Assembly (NCBI RefSeq): GCF_050563535.1
Contig: NZ_JBNXUO010000002.1
Location: 1 to 64,000 of the forward strand
DNA length: 64,000 bases
DNA from: Falsiroseomonas sp050563535
Lineage (GTDB): Bacteria; Pseudomonadota; Alphaproteobacteria; Acetobacterales; Acetobacteraceae
Direction: 5' to 3'
In this document: piece by piece, positions 1-7,403 of the stretch
How the letters are laid out: every line of letters starts with the position of its first letter
How positions within the stretch are numbered: the first letter of the stretch is position 1
Position numbers and translations under genes: made by a program
The notes under the pieces: model-generated
Databases searched by the model: none
What the model saw: the letters and a program-made list of their open reading frames with translations, nothing else
Told to the model about the DNA's origin: nothing

Positions 1-1
1 G

Positions 2-541
2 CTCGGCGCGAGCGACCCGGCCGGCGCGCGGGCGGCGCTGGCGGACACCGCGGCGCCGGGGCTGCCACCGGCGCTGGCGGAGGAACGCGCGCTGACCGAG
101 GCGCGGGCGCTGGCCCGGGGGGGCTCGGTGGCCGAGGCGGCGCTGCGCTATCGCGACGCGGGCGCGGAGGTCGCACCGGAATTCGCCGAGTTCCTGGCCG
201 CGCAACGGGACTGGGCGGGGGCCGCGGCCGTGCTCGGCGCGCATCTCGCCGTCGCGCTGCCGGCGCGGCCGGCCGCGCTGGACGAGGCACAGCAGCGCCT
301 GGTCGGGCGCCATGCCGCGCTGCTGGCGCTGGCGGGGGAGGACGGGGCGCTGGCCGCGTTGCGGCAGGCGGAGTCGCCGCGGATGGCCGGCGGCGCCATG
401 GGCGATGTCTTCGCGCTGCTCACCGCAGGCCGACTCGACGGCGTCGCGGACCTGCCGAGGCTGCGGCAGGAGCTTGAGTTCGCGCGCGTGCTGCCTTCCA
501 GACTGGACGGCTTGCGGGAACCGGCCCCGGTCGCAAGATAA
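2..541 (+). CDS. C-terminal part of an unknown alanine-rich protein
   Basis: The reading frame is open from the window edge (first full codon at base 2) to a TAA stop at 539-541, so the real start lies outside the window. A GTG at 128 could start a 137-residue product, but the codons before it show the same composition and continue the frame. The visible 179 residues are rich in Ala, Leu, Arg and Glu, are probably all helical, and show no membrane segment or recognisable catalytic motif. It may be a helical-repeat or coiled-coil protein. The flagellar genes downstream are separated from it by the polyamine genes, so I give no function. Confidence 0.55.
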   Translation, partial: LGASDPAGARAALADTAAPGLPPALAEERALTEARALARGGSVAEAALRYRDAGAEVAPEFAEFLAAQRDWAGAAAVLGAHLAVALPARPAALDEAQQRLVGRHAALLALAGEDGALAALRQAESPRMAGGAMGDVFALLTAGRLDGVADLPRLRQELEFARVLPSRLDGLREPAPVAR

Positions 542-549
542 GTCACCGG

Positions 550-566
550 CCGCCCCCGGGGGGCGG
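550..566. terminator. GC palindrome after the first gene
   Basis: CCGCCCCC is followed after one base by GGGGGCGG, nine bases past the stop codon of the upstream gene. It can fold into a short, very GC-rich hairpin but has no T-run, so intrinsic termination is uncertain. The rest of the gap up to the speD start (567-740) holds no ORF I would support and no riboswitch that I recognise. Confidence 0.3.
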
Positions 567-740
567 CAGGCGAAGCGTCGCGTCCCTTGCGGGGGGCACA
601 AGCGATTTTTGCGGCCCAAGGGGGCGATTTGCGCTTGCGCCCCAGCCCCCCTTGCCCCATATGCGCGCGCCGTTGACCCCACGAGGTGCCGCGATCTGGC
701 GGCCACCAAGGTCATCTGCTGGCTGGAAGGAGCCCAGGCT

Positions 741-1193
741 ATGGAAGCTCTCGTCCAACTGGGGATGGTCTCGGATCTGCCGAGCGACGCCCAGACCGAT
801 GAGATCCGCTCGGCGGAGACGAAGGACTACTTCATCCACCGCAACGGCATCCGCTATGCCGGCACGCATCTCATCATCGACCTGTGGGGCGCCACCAACC
901 TCGACGACCCCGACCACATCGACGCGGTGCTGCGCGAAGGCGCGCTGGCGACGGGGGCGACGATCCTGCACGGCCATTTCCACCACTTCTCGCCCAATGG
1001 CGGCGTGAGCGGCGTGCTGGTGCTGGCGGAAAGCCACGTCTCCATCCACACCTGGCCGGAGCGGGACTACGCCGCGCTCGACATCTTCGTCTGCGGCGAC
1101 TGCGATCCCTACAAGGCGCTCGCGGCGCTGAAGAAGGGCTTCCTGCCGGAGCGCGTGCAGCTGGCCGAGCACAAGCGCGGCCTGATCGGCTGA
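741..1193 (+). CDS. speD: S-adenosylmethionine decarboxylase proenzyme
   Basis: Makes decarboxylated S-adenosylmethionine, the aminopropyl donor for spermidine synthesis by SpeE, in the cytoplasm. The 150-residue product is of the short prokaryotic SpeD type. The self-cleavage site is LAES, with processing between Glu97 and Ser98 to give the pyruvoyl group. His103 (SIHTWPE) and Cys118 keep the same spacing from the serine as the catalytic His and Cys of the Thermotoga enzyme. The start at 741 is preceded by AAGGAG at a good distance; the frame is open further upstream to 312, but that part is low-complexity shadow. speE follows 75 bases downstream behind a strong hairpin. Confidence 0.95.
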   Translation: MEALVQLGMVSDLPSDAQTDEIRSAETKDYFIHRNGIRYAGTHLIIDLWGATNLDDPDHIDAVLREGALATGATILHGHFHHFSPNGGVSGVLVLAESHVSIHTWPERDYAALDIFVCGDCDPYKALAALKKGFLPERVQLAEHKRGLIG

Positions 1194-1221
1194 CGCACGG
1201 CCGCGCGGCCGGGTGACCATC

Positions 1222-1250
1222 ACGGGCGGGCCGCAAGGCCCGCCCGTTTC
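1222..1250 (+). terminator. Strong hairpin between speD and speE
   Basis: ACGGGCGGGCC (1222-1232) pairs perfectly with GGCCCGCCCGT (1237-1247) around a GCAA (GNRA-type) loop and is followed by TTTC. This is a good intrinsic terminator or RNA-stabilising stem. It ends 19 bases before the speE start, so it should lower speE expression relative to speD unless read through. Confidence 0.8.
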
Positions 1251-1268
1251 GCATGCGGGGGACCAGGG

Positions 1269-2138
1269 ATGACCAGCGGGGACTGGGTGAACGAGACGCT
1301 CTACGCCGAATGGGGGCAGCGCTTCCTGGTGAAGCGGGAGCTCGCGCGCGTGAAGTCGGAGTTCCAGGACATCCTGGTGTTCGAAAGCCACGGCCATGGC
1401 CGCGTCATGATGCTCGACGGCGTCGTGCAGATCACCGAGGCGGACGAGTTCGTCTACCAGGAGATGCTGGCCCATGTGCCGCTGCTGGCGCATGGCGCGG
1501 CGCGGCGCGTGCTGATCATCGGGGCGGGGGACGGCGGCGTGCTGAAGCGCGTGCTGCAGCACCGCACGGTGGAGCACGCGACGATGGTGGAGATCGACGG
1601 CGAGGTGATCCGCCTTGCGAAGGAACACCTGCCCGGAATCGGCGGCGATGCCTGGACCGACCCGCGGGCGCGGGTGATCGTCGGCGACGGCATCGACCAT
1701 GTCCGCCAGGCCGAACCCGGCAGCTACGACGTGGTGATCGTGGACAGCACGGACCCGATCGGCGTGGGCGAGGTGCTGTTCACCGACGAGTTCTACGCCA
1801 ACTGCGCGCGGCTGCTGACCGATCGCGGCCTGGTGGTGAACCAGTGCGGCGTGCCCTTCATGCAGGCGGATGAACTGCGCGAGACCTCTCAGCGCCGCGC
1901 GAAGGCCTTCCCGGACGTCTTCGCCTATGTCGCCGCGGTGCCGACCTATGTCGGCGGCTTCATGACGCTCGGCTGGGCCGCGAAGGATGCGGACTGCCGC
2001 CGGGTGCCGGTGGAGGAGATCCGCCGCCGCGCCGATGTCGCCGGCGTGCTGGAGACGACGCGCTACTGGACGCCGGAGGTCCACCACGCCGCCTTCGAGC
2101 TGCCGCCCTACATCTCCATGCACCTGCCCCGCGGCTGA
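1269..2138 (+). CDS. speE: Spermidine synthase (polyamine aminopropyltransferase)
   Basis: Transfers the aminopropyl group from decarboxylated SAM to putrescine, giving spermidine and methylthioadenosine. The 289-residue length is normal for bacterial SpeE. Visible marks are the N-terminal beta part with the MMLDGVVQ strand, the nucleotide-binding loop GAGDGG (residues 85-90), the acidic MVEID strand end and the catalytic loop DSTDPIG (from residue 159). It pairs with speD just upstream. The stop lies three bases from the stop of the convergent YbjQ-like gene. The start ATG follows a GGGGGACCAGGG stretch that can serve as the ribosome site. Confidence 0.95.
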   Translation: MTSGDWVNETLYAEWGQRFLVKRELARVKSEFQDILVFESHGHGRVMMLDGVVQITEADEFVYQEMLAHVPLLAHGAARRVLIIGAGDGGVLKRVLQHRTVEHATMVEIDGEVIRLAKEHLPGIGGDAWTDPRARVIVGDGIDHVRQAEPGSYDVVIVDSTDPIGVGEVLFTDEFYANCARLLTDRGLVVNQCGVPFMQADELRETSQRRAKAFPDVFAYVAAVPTYVGGFMTLGWAAKDADCRRVPVEEIRRRADVAGVLETTRYWTPEVHHAAFELPPYISMHLPRG

Positions 2139-2141
2139 CCT

Positions 2142-2510
2142 TCAGCCGCGCGGCGCACCCCAGGGGCCGGAGGCGGCCTGCGGCGCGGCGCCCTTCAGCG
2201 CGACGGCGGTGCCGGAGGCGCTGACCATCAGCATCCCGTTGTTGCTGCCCAGCACCTCGTAGTCGATGTCGATGCCGATCACGGCATCGGCACCGACGGC
2301 GCGCGCCTGTTCGGTCAGCGCCGCCATCGCCGTGTCCCGCGCCGTGGCCAGTTCCCTCTCATAGGTGCCGGACCGGCCGCCGACGATGTCGCGCAGCCCG
2401 CCCAGGAAGTCCTTGAACACGTTCACGCCGAGCACGGCATCGCCGAACACGATGCCGAGATAGCGGTCGACCTCGCGGCCTTCGATGCCGCTGGTGGTGC
2501 TGAAGATCAT
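2142..2510 (-). CDS. YbjQ/UPF0145 family protein
   Basis: Small (122 residues) cytoplasmic protein of the YbjQ family, known to form ring-like pentamers; its biochemical role is not established. Family marks are the N-terminal MIFSTTSGIEG, the central AALTEQARAVGADAVIGI segment and the C-terminal strand with SASGTAV. The frame is open upstream to 2639, but the ATG at 2510 has GGGAGGGA just ahead and starts exactly where the family starts. It lies downstream of fliP on the same strand with an 83-base gap and is convergent with speE. No link to motility is implied. Confidence 0.85.
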   Translation of the reverse strand: MIFSTTSGIEGREVDRYLGIVFGDAVLGVNVFKDFLGGLRDIVGGRSGTYERELATARDTAMAALTEQARAVGADAVIGIDIDYEVLGSNNGMLMVSASGTAVALKGAAPQAASGPWGAPRG

Positions 2511-2593
2511 GCGCCGTCCCTCCCGGAGATTGCCGCACGCAGCATGGCACGGTTCTCCCCGCCCTGGCTTCCCCGTCGCGGTCGAGGGCCGGT

Positions 2594-3316
2594 CTAGGGG
2601 GCGAATCCCTGCACGAGGCTGCCCGCCACCAGCCGCCATCCATCCACCATCACGAAGAAGGCCAGCTTGAAGGGCAGGGCCACCACCGTCGGCGGCAGCA
2701 TCATCATGCCGAGCGACATCAGCACGCTTGCCGCAACCAGGTCGATCACCAGGAAGGGGAGGAAGACCAGGAACCCGATCTCGAAGGCGCGGCGCAGCTC
2801 ACCCACCATGAAGGCGGGCGTCAGCGCCCGCCAGGGCGCCTGCTCCGCCGCCGCCTGCGGCAGGCCGGCAAGGTCGAGGAACAGCGCGAGGTCGGCGTCG
2901 CGCACCTGCGCGGCCATGAAGCGCCGGAAGGGCTCGGCCGCGGCGCGCAGGCCCTCGACCTCGCCGATGCGGCCCTCGGCCATCGGCCGGATGCCGGCCT
3001 CCCACGAGGCGACGAGCGCGGGTTCCATGACGAACAGCGTCAGGAACAGCGCCAGCCCGATCAGCACCGGGTTCGGCGGGATGGCGGGCGCGCCGAGCGC
3101 GCTGCGCAGCAGCGCGAGCACGACGACGATGCGCGCGAAGGCGGTCGCCATCACCAGCAGCGACGGCGCGAGGGAGACGAGGCCGATCAGCGCCGTCAGC
3201 TGGATCAGCCGCGCCGTGGTGCCGGCGCCCCCGCCCGCGCCGAGGTCGATGCTCACGCTCTGCCCCAGTGCCGGCACCGGAAGCAGGAGGAGGAGAAGGA
3301 GGGCGGCGCGCATCAT
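2594..3316 (-). CDS. fliP: Flagellar export gate protein FliP
   Basis: Core membrane subunit of the flagellar type III export gate; five FliP copies assemble with FliQ and FliR. The 240 residues begin with a cleavable-looking signal peptide (leucine run, then PALGQ). This is followed by hydrophobic segments, a periplasmic loop with the EPFRRFM region, and the C-terminal family signature around FKLAFFVMVDGW. The start overlaps the fliO stop by four bases (translational coupling). Partners fliQ, fliR and flhB lie on the opposite strand a few kilobases away, so the export gate is encoded in two divergent arms. Confidence 0.95.
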   Translation of the reverse strand: MMRAALLLLLLLPVPALGQSVSIDLGAGGGAGTTARLIQLTALIGLVSLAPSLLVMATAFARIVVVLALLRSALGAPAIPPNPVLIGLALFLTLFVMEPALVASWEAGIRPMAEGRIGEVEGLRAAAEPFRRFMAAQVRDADLALFLDLAGLPQAAAEQAPWRALTPAFMVGELRRAFEIGFLVFLPFLVIDLVAASVLMSLGMMMLPPTVVALPFKLAFFVMVDGWRLVAGSLVQGFAP

Positions 3317-3579
3317 GCCCCGCGCCCGTCCACCCAGCCCACCACCACGTCCTGCGCCCCGCCGGTGAGCAGCAGCAGCCGGCGCCCGTCGCAGCGCGCC
3401 AGCACCAGGCGCCGCCGCGAATCGAGCGCCACCGCTTCCTCCACCGCGAGGCAGCGGCCCGCGCCGCGGCGGGACGCCGCCGCGCGAAGGCCGCGCAGCA
3501 GCAGGACCAGCGCGCCGACCACGGCGGCCAGCGCGGCCGCCGCGGTCAGCAGCGTGGCGGGAGAAAGGGCATCGGGCAT
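3313..3579 (-). CDS. fliO: Flagellar protein FliO-like
   Basis: Probable FliO, the small bitopic membrane protein that helps FliP oligomerise. The 88-residue product has one N-terminal transmembrane segment (about residues 10-30) followed by a short basic cytoplasmic part. In it, the pattern RRRLVLARCDGRRLLLLTGG matches the strand-rich FliO tail. It lies directly upstream of fliP with a four-base overlap. FliO is poorly conserved, so the call rests on topology, the tail motif and position. Confidence 0.8.
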   Translation of the reverse strand: MPDALSPATLLTAAAALAAVVGALVLLLRGLRAAASRRGAGRCLAVEEAVALDSRRRLVLARCDGRRLLLLTGGAQDVVVGWVDGRGA

Positions 3580-3619
3580 GGCGACTCCATCCTGGAGCGA
3601 CGGGAAGGGGGAGCGGCGG

Positions 3620-3937
3620 TCAGCGACGCGCCATCTCGGCGATCAGCGCGTCGACCTGACGCAGCAGCGCCTCGAGGGCGGGGCGCAGGTCCCGCGCGCT
3701 GTCGGGTTCCAGCGCCATCACCGCGGCGCAGAGCGCGGTCGCGTCGCGGTCGAGCCCCGCAAGGTCGACCCGCCTCCCGCCTTCCACCAGCGCGCGCGCG
3801 ATCGCGACGGTGCCGTCGAGCGATTCGATCGCGGCGCGGACGGCCCGGGCATGGACCGCCTGGGCGGGGTCGGCTTCGGGCCGGGGAGTCCCGGATCCGG
3901 CGGAGGGTTCGCGCATGCGGCCTGGATAGTCCGGCAC
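3620..3937 (-). CDS. Unknown small protein in the flagellar cluster
   Basis: A 105-residue, mainly helical, charged protein without membrane segments or known motif. A GTG start at 3937 has GGAAG nine bases ahead; an internal ATG at 3916 is an alternative. It is the first gene of the minus-strand arm, 40 bases upstream of fliO. Size, helical content and position would fit a flagellar chaperone or accessory factor of the FliT/FlgN kind, but I see no sequence match and give no function. Confidence 0.6.
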   Translation of the reverse strand: MPDYPGRMREPSAGSGTPRPEADPAQAVHARAVRAAIESLDGTVAIARALVEGGRRVDLAGLDRDATALCAAVMALEPDSARDLRPALEALLRQVDALIAEMARR

Positions 3938-3940
3938 CGA

Positions 3941-3981
3941 TGAAGGCTTCCTTCACGCGCCCGGCCTCAACGCTTCCTTCA
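3941..3981. promoter_or_regulatory. Palindrome and direct repeat in the divergent flagellar promoter region
   Basis: TGAAGG-CTT-CCTTCA (3941-3955) is a perfect interrupted palindrome. Its right half, GCTTCCTTCA (3946-3955), recurs exactly at 3972-3981, 26 bases further on. This sits in the only gap between the fliO/fliP arm and the flgB arm, so it may be a shared operator or activator site. The left half also serves as the ribosome site of the minus-strand gene, which could partly explain it. Confidence 0.4.
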
Positions 3982-4005
3982 TCTGCGGTGCTGCATGGTC
4001 GGCGC

Positions 4006-4428
4006 ATGGACGCGACCGCACCGGCATGGCGAGGAGGAGGCGAGGCCCGCAGCGGGGACCGGATGCTGGCGCTGGCCGAACGCCGTCTCGGCTGGCTCGA
4101 CCGGCGGCAGGCGGTGCTGGCGCAGAACATCGCCAATGCCGACACGCCCGGATACCGCCCGCGCGACCTGTCGCCCTTCCGCGCGCGGCTCGACCAGGTG
4201 CAGCAGGCCGCGCTGGCGCGCAGCCATGCCGCGCACCTGGCCGGCCGGCCGGGCGCCGCCGCTGGCGCGCGGGAGGAGCGGCGCGTGCCGGAAGCGGCGC
4301 CGAACGGCAACGCCGTCTCGCTCGACCGCGAGGCGATGCGGGTGGCGGAGACGGACACGGCGCATGCGTTGGCGATGGCGGTGCATCGCAGCTTCAGCGG
4401 GATGTTCCGCATGACGCTCGGCCGCTGA
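4006..4428 (+). CDS. flgB: Flagellar basal-body rod protein FlgB
   Basis: Proximal rod subunit, exported and assembled just outside the MS ring. The 140-residue product carries the rod-protein N-terminal motif (QNIANADTPGYRPRD) and a C-terminal helix (AVHRSFSGMFRMTLGR) that ends as in the family. The start is uncertain. ATG 4006 lacks a good ribosome site, and ATG 4063 (MLALAERRLGWLDRRQ) would also give a family-like N-terminus. The frame is open far upstream (to 3268), but that overlaps fliO and its neighbour. First gene of the plus-strand flagellar arm. Confidence 0.9.
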   Translation: MDATAPAWRGGGEARSGDRMLALAERRLGWLDRRQAVLAQNIANADTPGYRPRDLSPFRARLDQVQQAALARSHAAHLAGRPGAAAGAREERRVPEAAPNGNAVSLDREAMRVAETDTAHALAMAVHRSFSGMFRMTLGR

Positions 4429-4448
4429 GGCGGCGGGCATGGACGGGG

Positions 4449-4865
4449 ATGGCTGGCATGGACCTTGATCGCGCCTTGCGGATTTCCGCCGCCGGCATGG
4501 CGGCGCAGTCGACGCGGCTGCGGGTGGTGGCCGAGAACCTGGCCAACCGCGACAGCACGGGGGAAGCGCCGGGCGCCGATCCCTATCGCCGCCGCACGGT
4601 CGCCTTCGCGAACCGGCTGGACCGGGCGATGGGGGTGGAGACGGTCGGCGTCTCCCGCATCGGCACGCAGGCGGGCGAGTTCCCGACCCGCTACGACCCC
4701 GGCCACCCGGCCGCCGATGCGCGCGGCTACGTCAAGACGCCCAATGTGGACAGCCTGGTCGAGGTGATGGACATGCGCGAGGCGCAGCGCGGCTACAGCG
4801 CCAACCTCTCCGTGCTGGAGACCACGCGCGGGATGCTGACCCGCGCGATCGAGGCGCTGCGGTGA
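4449..4865 (+). CDS. flgC: Flagellar basal-body rod protein FlgC
   Basis: Proximal rod subunit partnered with FlgB. It shows the N-terminal rod helix (ALRISAAGMAAQSTRLRVVAENLANRDST) in family register and the C-terminal signature VEVMDMREAQRGYSANLSVLE typical of FlgC. Length is 138 residues from ATG 4449; ATG 4458 (MDLDRALR) is an equally possible start. It begins 20 bases after flgB and its stop overlaps the fliE start by four bases. Confidence 0.92.
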   Translation: MAGMDLDRALRISAAGMAAQSTRLRVVAENLANRDSTGEAPGADPYRRRTVAFANRLDRAMGVETVGVSRIGTQAGEFPTRYDPGHPAADARGYVKTPNVDSLVEVMDMREAQRGYSANLSVLETTRGMLTRAIEALR

Positions 4866-5155
4866 CCGCGCTCGGCGGCGTCGCGGCGGCCGCCGCGGCG
4901 GCCTATCGCGCCGCATCCGCCGGCGGTGCGCAGGCGGAGGGCGGCTTCGGCGGCCTGGTCCAGCGCGCGATGGAGCAGGGCGTGCAGATCGGCCGCAGCG
5001 CGGAGGCGGCCTCCACCGCCGCCATGCTCGGCCAGGGCGGCGTGACGGAGGCGGTGCTGGCGATCAGCCGCGCGGAGCTGGCCCTGCAGACCACCGTGGC
5101 GGTGCGGGACCGCGTGGTGGCCGCCTATCAGGACGTGATGCGGATGCCGGTCTGA
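4862..5155 (+). CDS. fliE: Flagellar hook-basal body complex protein FliE
   Basis: Adaptor between the MS ring and the rod. The 97-residue, alanine-rich helical protein shows the FliE C-terminal pattern, with AVLAISRAELALQTTVAVRDRV followed by AYQDVMRMPV. GTG start inside the flgC stop (GTGA overlap), which indicates coupled translation. Position between flgC and fliQ matches many alphaproteobacterial clusters. Confidence 0.92.
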   Translation: MTALGGVAAAAAAAYRAASAGGAQAEGGFGGLVQRAMEQGVQIGRSAEAASTAAMLGQGGVTEAVLAISRAELALQTTVAVRDRVVAAYQDVMRMPV

Positions 5156-5190
5156 AGGGCGCGTCGCGCCGCCGGCGGGGAGGGGCCAGG

Positions 5191-5466
5191 ATGGCCGAGG
5201 AAGCCCTCGCGCAGGCGCTGCGCGAGACGTTGTGGGTGTCGCTCCAGGTGATGGGCCCGCCGCTTCTCGCGGTGCTCGCCATCGGGCTCGCCGTGTCGCT
5301 GCTGCAGGCCCTGACGCAGATTCAGGAGGCGACGCTCGCCTTCCTGCCGAAACTCGTCGTCGGCGGCGCGCTCATGCTGCTGCTCGGCCCCTTTACCGTC
5401 GCGGTGATGCGCGGCTGGACGGAGACGCTGTTCGACCGGATGGTCGCCATCGGCGGCGCGCCATGA
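5191..5466 (+). CDS. fliQ: Flagellar export gate protein FliQ
   Basis: Small export-gate subunit with two transmembrane hairpin helices (about residues 18-40 and 50-72). The 91-residue length is normal. The family signature ALTQIQEATLAFLPK lies between the helices. An AGGGGCC stretch precedes the ATG. fliR starts four bases after the stop. Confidence 0.95.
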   Translation: MAEEALAQALRETLWVSLQVMGPPLLAVLAIGLAVSLLQALTQIQEATLAFLPKLVVGGALMLLLGPFTVAVMRGWTETLFDRMVAIGGAP

Positions 5467-5470
5467 GGGC

Positions 5471-6280
5471 GTGCGCCCGCCCCCGCCGGCCTTCGCGGTG
5501 ACCGCGGCCGACCAGGCGCTGCTGGACGCGCTGCCAGGCCTCGCCTTCCAGGCGATGCTGGTCTTCGCGCGGCTGGGGGCCGCGGTGATGCTGCTGCCGG
5601 GGCTGGGGGAGGCGGAGCTGCCCGCGCCTTTGCGACTCGGCCTCGGGCTGGCGCTGGTTGCGCTGCTGTTCCCCGCTGTCGCGCCCGTCCTGCCGGCGGC
5701 ACCTGACGATACGGCGGCGGCGCTGCAGATGGTGGTGGGGGAGGTCGTGGTGGGCCTCTGGCTCGGCGGCCTGGCGCGGGTGGCGATGCTGGCCTTCGCC
5801 ATGGCGGGGCAGCTGGTCGCGGTGCTGGTCGGCCTCGCCTCGCTGCTGGTGGCGGACCCGGCCCTGGGGCAGGGCGGCACGGCTCTGTCGCGCGCCTTCG
5901 CGCTGCTGGCGGCCGTGCTCGTGCTCGCCACCGGGCTGCACGGGGTGGCGCTGCGCGCGATGGTGGAAAGCTATGCAGTGCTGCCGGCGGGCGACCCCTT
6001 CCCGGCAGGCGCGGCGGCCGCGGCCGTTGCGCGGGCCGGGGCGGACAGCGTCGCGCTGGCGCTGCGGCTCGCTGCGCCCTTCGTGGTGGGGGCGGTGGCG
6101 CTGAACGTCGCGCTCGGCCTGCTCGCGCGGCTCGCGCCGCAGGTGCAGACCTTCTTCGTGGCGGTGCCGGGGCAGATCCTGGCCGGGCTCGCGCTGCTCG
6201 GCCTGCTCGCGCCGCCCATGATCCTCGCCTTCGAGGCCGCGCTGCGCGATACGCTGTCCAACCTTCCGGGGCTGCGCTGA
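5471..6280 (+). CDS. fliR: Flagellar export gate protein FliR
   Basis: Export-gate subunit that closes the FliP-FliQ ring. The 269 residues contain about six hydrophobic segments and the family-typical C-terminal stretch with LAPQVQTFFVAVPGQI. The GTG at 5471 is used as the start; a GTG at 5498 is possible. It lies between fliQ and flhB with gaps of four and three bases, so the export genes form one unit. Confidence 0.92.
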   Translation: MRPPPPAFAVTAADQALLDALPGLAFQAMLVFARLGAAVMLLPGLGEAELPAPLRLGLGLALVALLFPAVAPVLPAAPDDTAAALQMVVGEVVVGLWLGGLARVAMLAFAMAGQLVAVLVGLASLLVADPALGQGGTALSRAFALLAAVLVLATGLHGVALRAMVESYAVLPAGDPFPAGAAAAAVARAGADSVALALRLAAPFVVGAVALNVALGLLARLAPQVQTFFVAVPGQILAGLALLGLLAPPMILAFEAALRDTLSNLPGLR

Positions 6281-6283
6281 GCC

Positions 6284-7339
6284 GTGGCGGGAGAGGAGGA
6301 AGGCGGCGCCGCCGAGCGTTCGGAAGCCGCGACGCCGCGGCGGATCGAACGCGCGCGCGCCGAGGGGCAGGTCGCCCTCTCGCGCGAGGTGGTGGGATGG
6401 GCGGCGCTGGGCGGCGCGACGCTGGCCGCCTTCCTGGTGCTTCCGCTGCTCGGGCGGGACCTGATGCGGGCGATGCGGGGCGTGCTGGAAGGGTCGCATG
6501 CGCTGGCCATGGGCGACGCCGCGCTGCACCTGCTGTGGCTGGCGGCGCTGCTGGTTCTGCCGGTGGCCGGCGCCGCGGCGGCGGGGGCGGTCGCGGCGAC
6601 GCTGGTGCAGACGGGCGGCCTGGTATCCGCGAAGCCGTTGGCGCCGACCCTGGCGAAGATCAGCCCCATGGCGGCGCTCGGGCGGATCTTCGGCGTGGAG
6701 GGGCTGGCGGAGTTCCTCCGCAGCCTCGTCAAGCTCGGCCTCGTCGGCGCGGCGCTGTGGCACGCGATGGGCGATGTCGCGGCGTTGCAGGCGGCGCTGC
6801 ACCAGCCGGCGGCGGCGATGCTGGGCGGCGCGGGGTGGATCGCGCTCCGGCTCATGCTGGCGGCGCTGGTGGCCTTCGCGGCGGTGGCGCTGCTGGACCT
6901 GCTGTGGGTGCGGTTCCGCCATCTCCGCATGCTGCGGATGAGCCGGCAGGAGCTGAAGGAGGAGGCGCGCGAATCGGAAGGCGACCCGATGCTGCGCGCC
7001 CGCCGCCGGCAGATCCGCGAAAGCCGCGGGCGGCGGCGGATGCTGGCGGCGGTGCCGAAGGCCGCGGTCGTCATCACCAACCCGACGCACTACGCGGTGG
7101 CGCTGTCCTACGAAGGGGGCGACGCCGCGCCGCAGCTTGTCGCGAAGGGCGTGGATGCGGTGGCCGCGCGCATCCGCGCGGCGGCCGAGGCGGCGGGCGT
7201 GCCGCTGGTGGCGAATCCGCCGCTCGCCCGCGCGCTGCACCGCCTGGAACTCGGCGCGGAGATCCCGGCGGAGCACTACCAGGCGGTCGCGGAGATCATC
7301 GCCTTCGTCTGGAGGAGGGTGCCGGGCCGTGTGCGGTGA
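6284..7339 (+). CDS. flhB: Flagellar export switch protein FlhB
   Basis: Substrate-specificity switch of the flagellar export machine. The 351 residues begin with the family-typical segment ERSEAATPRRIERARAEGQV. Four transmembrane segments follow, and then a cytoplasmic domain with the autocleavage motif NPTH at residues 266-269 (in NPTHYAVAL). GTG start three bases after fliR. cckA follows 64 bases downstream, an adjacency also known from Caulobacter. Confidence 0.96.
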   Translation: MAGEEEGGAAERSEAATPRRIERARAEGQVALSREVVGWAALGGATLAAFLVLPLLGRDLMRAMRGVLEGSHALAMGDAALHLLWLAALLVLPVAGAAAAGAVAATLVQTGGLVSAKPLAPTLAKISPMAALGRIFGVEGLAEFLRSLVKLGLVGAALWHAMGDVAALQAALHQPAAAMLGGAGWIALRLMLAALVAFAAVALLDLLWVRFRHLRMLRMSRQELKEEARESEGDPMLRARRRQIRESRGRRRMLAAVPKAAVVITNPTHYAVALSYEGGDAAPQLVAKGVDAVAARIRAAAEAAGVPLVANPPLARALHRLELGAEIPAEHYQAVAEIIAFVWRRVPGRVR

Positions 7340-7403
7340 GTCCAACCTTCCATCGAGGGTTGTGTGCCCCGTCTGCACACATCACATCTGCGAAACGACA
7401 AGC

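Noticed and set aside
312..740. N-terminal extension of speD
   Set aside because: Overlaps the preceding gene in another frame; the ribosome site and family length both point to ATG 741.
3268..4005. N-terminal extension of flgB
   Set aside because: The open frame overlaps fliO and the upstream unknown gene on the other strand and looks like shadow; FlgB proteins begin near the ATG at 4006 or 4063.
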